Of a DNA stretch of 64,000 nucleotides, positions 54,031 to 64,000 are shown piece by piece; the first letter of the stretch is position 1, and each line of letters starts with the position of its first letter. Location: positions 156,269 to 220,268 of the forward strand of contig NZ_LWBU01000347.1 in assembly GCF_001646665.1 (NCBI RefSeq). Direction: 5' to 3'. The translations under genes were made by a program, and so were the position numbers. Origin of the DNA: Streptomyces noursei. Its GTDB lineage: Bacteria; Actinomycetota; Actinomycetes; Streptomycetales; Streptomycetaceae. The notes beneath the pieces were generated by a model. The model searched no databases. It worked only from the letters and a program-made list of their open reading frames with translations, and had not been told where the DNA came from.

Positions 54031-54241
54031 GGTGGTGAGGTTACCGGTGTGGGGCGCGGTGGACACGTGTGCCCACCGCTTCACCCGTTCGTGTCGTCCC
54101 GGCGGACGCGCGGTGCTGACGCGCACTCAGCGGGACGGCGTGCCGCACGGGCGACGCCGTCAACAGGGGGGCGGGACGGGACCCGCCGTCCTTCGGTGGG
54201 CGGGCCCGCCGTTCTTCACCGGACGGTCGGTCGCCGGAGGG

Positions 54242-54922
54242 TCAGTTCTGCGCCGGCGGCAACGGCGGGCCGCCGCTGCCGGTTCCGGGTTCGAGCGCGT
54301 CCAACGCCCGGCGCAGCCCGGTGAGTTTGCGTTCCAGGTGCGCGGCGGTGGCGACGGCCGCGGCGTCCGCCGAGTCGTCGTCGAGCTGCTTGGACAGCGC
54401 CTCCGCCTGCTCCTCGACCGCCGCGAGCCGCGCGGACGGTTCCGCCAGGAGGCCGGGGGACTCCTTGACCGTTCCGCCCTGGCCGCCGCCCTCGAGCTGG
54501 AGGCGCAGCAGCGCCGCCTGCTCGCGCAGCTGACAGTTCTTCATGTACAGCTCGACGAAGACGGAGACCTTGGCGCGCAGTACCCAGGGGTCGAACGGCT
54601 TGGAGATGTAGTCGACGGCCCCGGCCGCGTACCCCCGGAAGGTGTGGTGCGGGCCGTGGTTGATCGCCGTCAGGAAGATGATCGGGATGTCCCGTGTCCG
54701 TTCCCGACGCTTGATGTGCGCGGCGGTCTCGAAACCGTCCATTCCTGGCATCTGGACGTCCAGCAGAATGACCGCGAAGTCGTCCGTCAGCAGCGCTTTG
54801 AGCGCTTCCTCCCCTGACGATGCCCGCACCAGCGTCTGATCGAGCGCAGAGAGGATGGCCTCCAGCGCCAGCAGATTCTCCGGTCGGTCATCGACCAGGA
54901 GGATCTTGGCCTTCTGCACCAT
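54242..54922 (-). CDS. osaB: Response regulator OsaB (osmoadaptation)
   Basis: A 226-residue regulator; ATG behind GAGGAGG at 7 nt. Receiver domain at ~1-130: LLVDDRPENLLALEAILSAL, phospho-acceptor in VILLDVQMPGMDGF (~52-55), FLTA, ISKPFDPWVLRAKV. After it comes a Leu/Gln/Glu-rich coiled coil (QLREQAALLRLQLEGG, EEQAEALSKQLDDDSA), with no DNA-binding or enzymatic domain. This is the layout of OsaB of S. coelicolor, required for osmotic stress adaptation. It follows the osaA gene in the same direction after a 244-bp control region. Confidence 0.9.
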   Translation of the reverse strand: MVQKAKILLVDDRPENLLALEAILSALDQTLVRASSGEEALKALLTDDFAVILLDVQMPGMDGFETAAHIKRRERTRDIPIIFLTAINHGPHHTFRGYAAGAVDYISKPFDPWVLRAKVSVFVELYMKNCQLREQAALLRLQLEGGGQGGTVKESPGLLAEPSARLAAVEEQAEALSKQLDDDSADAAAVATAAHLERKLTGLRRALDALEPGTGSGGPPLPPAQN

Positions 54923-55023
54923 GGCCCGTCCTCCTCGCCCCGGCAGTTGGCCGGGCGCCGCCCCAGGGGACGACTCCCTTGCGCCGTCCGTCCTTGTGCC
55001 GGTCATGGTAGCCGCACCCCGCC

Positions 55024-55053
55024 TGTCACCACACCCTGTCACCGCGATGTCAC
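55024..55053. promoter_or_regulatory. Triple TGTCAC repeat upstream of osaB
   Basis: TGTCAC (GTGACA on the minus strand) starts at 55024, 55037 and 55048, all in the same direction, spaced 13 and 11 bp. It lies 102 bp upstream of the osaB ATG in the 244-bp gap between osaA and osaB, a plausible operator. Confidence 0.45.
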
Positions 55054-55166
55054 TGTGCACATAGCAGAAACGTAGTGGGAGACCAGAAGGTTCCCCGAAC
55101 AGCGCCCTCTCACACGCTTTCAACCACAGTCAGTCAGCAACTCGCCAGGTTTTTCCTCGCCACCGC

Positions 55167-60764
<5,598 letters not shown>

Positions 60765-60861
60765 CGTGTCCCTCCCGAAGGGGTTGACCGTACTGCTCGG
60801 GCATTGCCGCTCCCGCTGCCGCTGGAAGCCTTCCCAGTGTTTCACCACGACGGAACCCGGC

Positions 60862-60908
60862 CATAACAGTTCGGCAGCTTCGCATAACGTCCCCGTCCTC
60901 GGGGGACG
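60862..60908. promoter_or_regulatory. Direct and inverted repeats in the osaA / PP2C divergent region
   Basis: CATAAC occurs at 60862 and 60883, 21 bp (two helical turns) apart in one orientation. Then a perfect inverted repeat CGTCCCC / GGGGACG with a 7-nt loop spans 60888-60908. The whole gene-free gap is 60765-61046 (282 bp). A response-regulator or other operator is plausible. Confidence 0.45.
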
Positions 60909-61046
60909 GAAACAGCGGTGACCTCCATCCGCCCGGACAGCGAAGGTAAGTAACCTGGCATCCGGCTGTCCAACCGCCCCGGTCCGCCCGGCAGGGGCGG
61001 CGCGACGCTGCAAGACCACCGGGCACGGGGAGGGGCAGGGCCGATC

Positions 61047-63698
61047 ATGGCAGAGCCGGGCGTCGATACGTGTACGAGGAGTTCTGTGATCACCGCTCGG
61101 GCGGCCGCCACCTTCGAACCCGTGGGACGGTCCGTGGCGACCGCCCGGGCCTTCGTCCGGGACACCCTCCAAGGCTGGGGGTACACCGACGTCGTCGACG
61201 ACGCCGTCGTCCTGACCAGCGAACTCGTCACCAACGCCGTGATCCACGCCGGAACGGCCGCCGACGTCCTGTGCCTGCGCACCGAGAACGGCGTGCGCAT
61301 CGAGGTCGCCGACCGCTATCCGGAGCGCGAGGTCCCCCTCCAGGGCAGCAGCCGTTCCCTGACCGACCCCGACAGCGAGAACGGCCGCGGACTGCTCCTG
61401 TGCGCCGCGCTCGCGTCCCGCTGGGGCGTCGAGTACTCCCCCACCCGCAAGCAGGTCTGGTTCCAGCTCGACCTCCCCGAACGCCCCGTCGGCACCCGCT
61501 CCGCCGGCCCCGTCCTGCCCACCGAGCTCCTCCCGGTCGCCGACGACCGGGTCCGTGTCGCCGTCGCCCAGATCGACCGCCACGGCGCGATCACCGCCTG
61601 GAACGAGGACGCCGAGCACCTCTTCGGCTACGCGGCCGACCAGGTCGTCGGCAAGCCGCTGGGCGACCTCGCCGCCTGGCCCCACACCCCCGGAATCGGC
61701 ACCGGCATCGCCGAGGCGCTCCGCCTGTCACGCTGGGAGGGCAGCTACGGCATCCGCGGCACCGACGGCCGCGTCATCCCGGTGTACGCCTCCCACCTGC
61801 GCGTACGCGACACCAACGGTGAACCGTCGACCGTCTGCCTGCTGGTACGGGACTACGAGCGCGCCGTCCTGCAGTCCCCGCACCGCACCCCAGTCGACTC
61901 CAGCAACGAGAGCCGCAGCACCGACCCGTTCGAGGTCTTCATCGGCTCCCCCGCCCCCGACGACCTGGACGGCCTGCTCCAGCGGACCGTCGAGCGCGCC
62001 CGCGACATGCTGGACGGCGACGCCGCCTTCCTCCTCCTCGCCACCGACGACGAGACCGAGCTGGAGGTACGCGCCACCACCGGCCTGCCCTCCGCGCGCC
62101 AGCGCTTCGCCCGCGTCCCCGTCGAGGCCGCCGGCACCGGCCGCTACTCCTCCGCCCGCATGCCCGCCGTCCACGAGGATCTGTCGGCCGTCCCCGGCTC
62201 GGTGCCGCTCCTCAACGGCACCGGCATGCGCTCGGTCGTCACCGTCCCCCTCAAGGTCGAGGGCCGCCTCACCGGCTCGCTCGGCGTGGCCGCCGAGGCC
62301 GCGGGCCGGTACTCGAACGAGGAGGCACTGCGCCTCCAGTTCGCCGCCGACCGCATCGCCCTGGCCGTCGAGTCCGCCCGCCTCGGCGAGCTCGAACGCC
62401 TGCGCCGCGGCTCCCTCAGCTTCCTCGTCGAGGCCTCCGACCTGCTCGCCGGCACCCTCGACCGGGACCAGACCCTGGCGCTGATGGCGCAGATGACGGT
62501 CCCCACGCTCGCGACCTGGTGCGCCGTCTACACGATCGCCGACCCGACCTCCGAGCCCTACCTCTCGTACGTACTGCACGAGGACGAGGAGCGCATCGAC
62601 GGCCTCAAGGCCCTGCTGGCCAAGATCCCCCCGCCCGAGCCGGTCCCCTCCCCCGGCGCCCGCGTCTGGACGGCCCCCGCCGACGTCGCCCATCGCGCGG
62701 CCCTGCGCACGTCCATGCGCGAGCTGGGTCTCGCCTCCACCCCCCTCTCGTCCGGCATCGGTACGACCCTGGCCACGGCCGCCGCGGTCGGCGGCGAGAC
62801 CGTCGTCCTCCCCCTGGTCGCCCGCAACCGCGTCATCGGCATGCTGACCCTCGGCCGGCCGACGGACGACCACTTCCGCCAGGAGATCCTGGAACTCGCA
62901 GAGGACCTCTCCCGCCGAGCGGCCCTGGCCCTGGACAACGCCCGCCTGTACTCGGAGCGCATGGCCATCAGCCAGTCCCTCCAGCGCAGCCTGCTGCCCC
63001 CGGGCCTGCCCCAGATCCCCGGGGTCGAGGTCGACGTCATCTACCGCGCCGCCGGCGAGGGCAACGAGGTCGGCGGCGACTTCTACGACCTGTTCCCCAT
63101 CAATGACGACGCCTACGGCTTCGCCATCGGCGACGTCTGCGGTACGGGCCCGGAAGCGGCGGCCGTCACGGGCCTCGCCCGCCACGCCCTGCGCCTGCTG
63201 GCCCGCGAAGGCCTCGGCGGCCCGGCGGTCCTGGAGCGTCTCAACGCCGCGATCCTCGACGAGGGCGCCCGCAGCCGCTTCCTCACCCTGCTGTACGGCG
63301 AGCTGTGGCCCCAGGAGGACGGCAGCGCGCTCCTCAAGGTCGTCTGCGCCGGCCATCCCCTCCCGCTGCGCCTCCGCCAGGACGGCACGGTCGAACCGGC
63401 CGCCGAGCCGCAGCCGCTGCTCGGCGTCATGGACGACTTGGAGCTGTACGAGGAGACCGTCACCCTCGCCCCGGGCGATGTCCTGCTCTGCGTCACCGAC
63501 GGCGTCACCGAACGCCGCGAGGGCTCCCGCATGCTGGGCGACGACGGCCTCACCGAGGTCCTCACCACGTGTACGGGCCTGACGGCCGGCGCGGTCACCG
63601 CCCGCATCATGCGCGCGGTCGAGCGCTTCGCCGCGGAGCCCCCGTCGGACGACATGGCCATCCTGGCGATGCGCCTCCCGGAGCCTCACACGGACTGA
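61047..63698 (+). CDS. HATPase-PAS-GAF-GAF-PP2C multidomain phosphatase (RsbU/SpoIIE type)
   Basis: An 883-residue cytosolic protein; ATG with GGGGAGG about 14 nt upstream. Order: RsbW-like HATPase (~20-145: VVLTSELVTNAVIHAGT, then DSENGRGLLLCAALASRWGV); PAS (~165-270: ITAWNEDAEHLFGYAADQVV); two GAF domains (~300-460 and ~460-640); PP2C/SpoIIE phosphatase (~665-880: GNEVGGDFYDLFPINDDAYG, FAIGDVCGTGPEAAAVTG, LLCVTDGVTERR, PPSDDMAILAMRL). It thus joins a kinase-like anti-sigma module with an anti-anti-sigma phosphatase in one chain. It is divergent from osaA, which suggests a role in stress sigma-factor control. A strong terminator follows. Confidence 0.9.
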   Translation: MAEPGVDTCTRSSVITARAAATFEPVGRSVATARAFVRDTLQGWGYTDVVDDAVVLTSELVTNAVIHAGTAADVLCLRTENGVRIEVADRYPEREVPLQGSSRSLTDPDSENGRGLLLCAALASRWGVEYSPTRKQVWFQLDLPERPVGTRSAGPVLPTELLPVADDRVRVAVAQIDRHGAITAWNEDAEHLFGYAADQVVGKPLGDLAAWPHTPGIGTGIAEALRLSRWEGSYGIRGTDGRVIPVYASHLRVRDTNGEPSTVCLLVRDYERAVLQSPHRTPVDSSNESRSTDPFEVFIGSPAPDDLDGLLQRTVERARDMLDGDAAFLLLATDDETELEVRATTGLPSARQRFARVPVEAAGTGRYSSARMPAVHEDLSAVPGSVPLLNGTGMRSVVTVPLKVEGRLTGSLGVAAEAAGRYSNEEALRLQFAADRIALAVESARLGELERLRRGSLSFLVEASDLLAGTLDRDQTLALMAQMTVPTLATWCAVYTIADPTSEPYLSYVLHEDEERIDGLKALLAKIPPPEPVPSPGARVWTAPADVAHRAALRTSMRELGLASTPLSSGIGTTLATAAAVGGETVVLPLVARNRVIGMLTLGRPTDDHFRQEILELAEDLSRRAALALDNARLYSERMAISQSLQRSLLPPGLPQIPGVEVDVIYRAAGEGNEVGGDFYDLFPINDDAYGFAIGDVCGTGPEAAAVTGLARHALRLLAREGLGGPAVLERLNAAILDEGARSRFLTLLYGELWPQEDGSALLKVVCAGHPLPLRLRQDGTVEPAAEPQPLLGVMDDLELYEETVTLAPGDVLLCVTDGVTERREGSRMLGDDGLTEVLTTCTGLTAGAVTARIMRAVERFAAEPPSDDMAILAMRLPEPHTD

Positions 63699-63712
63699 GC
63701 GCCCGGAAATAC

Positions 63713-63749
63713 GAAGAAGGCCCCCGCCACTAGGGCGGGGGCCTTCTTC
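63713..63749. terminator. Strong terminator after the PP2C gene
   Basis: A perfect 16-bp stem (GAAGAAGGCCCCCGCC and its inverse), loop ACTAG, followed by GTTCTC. It lies between the PP2C gene and the convergent tRNA gene and may end both. Confidence 0.9.
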
Positions 63750-63757
63750 GTTCTCTG

Positions 63758-63830
63758 AGCCCCCAAACGGAATCGAACCGTTGACCTTCTCCTTACCATG
63801 GAGACGCTCTGCCGACTGAGCTATAGGGGC
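63758..63830 (-). tRNA. tRNA-Thr (anticodon GGT)
   Basis: 73 nt, minus strand. Acceptor GCCCCTA pairs with TGGGGGC (one G-T), D-arm GCTC...GAGC, anticodon stem TCTCC/GGAGA with loop ATGGTAA (anticodon GGT, reads ACC/ACU), T-arm AACGG-TTCGATT-CCGTT. Discriminator U; CCA is not encoded. Confidence 0.95.
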
Positions 63831-63871
63831 CAGCTTGTCGCTTCGGTGTTTCCCCCTCGGCAACGAGATAA

Positions 63872-63901
63872 AGCATACCCCGAACGAGCGGGAATGCCCA
63901 A
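63872..63901 (-). promoter_or_regulatory. Candidate tRNA-Thr promoter
   Basis: Minus strand TTGGGC, 18 nt, TATGCT, ending about 42 nt before the mature tRNA 5' end. The remaining bases to 64000 show no gene. Confidence 0.45.
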
Positions 63902-64000
63902 CCGGCACTGACGGGCCGGCAGACGTCCAAGTAGCGGCGGAGCGGCTCGGACTGACACCGCCTCATCCAGGCAAATAGGCCCGGAACGCAAAAATGCCTC

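Noticed and set aside
63758..64000. tRNA-Thr as an attachment site of an integrative element
   Set aside because: No integrase, no repeat of the tRNA 3' end and no shift in composition within the window.

Overview
The window reads as a chromosomal segment of a Streptomyces (or very close actinomycete). GC content is very high, third codon positions are almost always G or C, GTG starts are common, and gene order matches what I remember of the Streptomyces coelicolor SCO5747-SCO58xx region (osaAB, ftsK, recA, gluABCD, miaA/miaB, dapF, rshA, hflX). That synteny is from memory, not from a search. Most of the DNA is conserved core chromosome. I see no insertion sequence, prophage, rRNA or CRISPR array.

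Left part (1-7.6 kb): an aminotransferase, an NIS (IucA/IucC) synthetase, a GNAT acetyltransferase and a second NIS synthetase running off the edge form part of a hydroxamate/citrate siderophore operon on the minus strand. Beside it are two tandem, lipoprotein-like trypsin-fold proteins that share an 87-nt identical block. From 7.7 to 20.8 kb come mostly minus-strand housekeeping genes: hflX, an M1 aminopeptidase, rshA, dapF, a small membrane protein, miaA, a degenerate LigB-like protein, miaB and a P450. Two small plus-strand genes sit between miaA and the LigB-like gene.

From 21.2 to 28.5 kb lies a glutamate uptake module: a TAXI-type solute-binding protein, the gluK/gluR two-component pair and the divergent gluABCD ABC transporter, with a strong hairpin between gluB and gluC. 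From 28.6 to 31.5 kb a flavin monooxygenase precedes a sulfur module: a Cys-rich 15-codon leader ORF, a terminator-like hairpin, cysteine dioxygenase and rhodanese. This looks like a cysteine-responsive attenuator and is the most interesting regulatory find.

From 31.8 to 45.4 kb is a DNA-repair-rich stretch: recX-recA with a RecA-NDp-type promoter, a decayed kinase/MMPL pseudogene, an AI-2E family permease, a DUF3046 protein, a leaderless prenyltransferase-fold protein, azlCD with an AraC regulator, lhr (apparently leaderless behind a RecA-NDp-like promoter) and nei. From 45.5 to 54 kb follow a small membrane protein, dps, clgR, the overlapping rimO-pgsA-cinA run, a RodZ-like HTH protein and ftsK.

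The right end (54.2-64 kb) holds the osmoadaptation system: response regulator osaB, the giant hybrid kinase osaA (ten 276-nt poly-HAMP repeats in exact register), and a divergent HATPase-PAS-GAF-GAF-PP2C protein. It ends with a strong terminator and tRNA-Thr(GGT).
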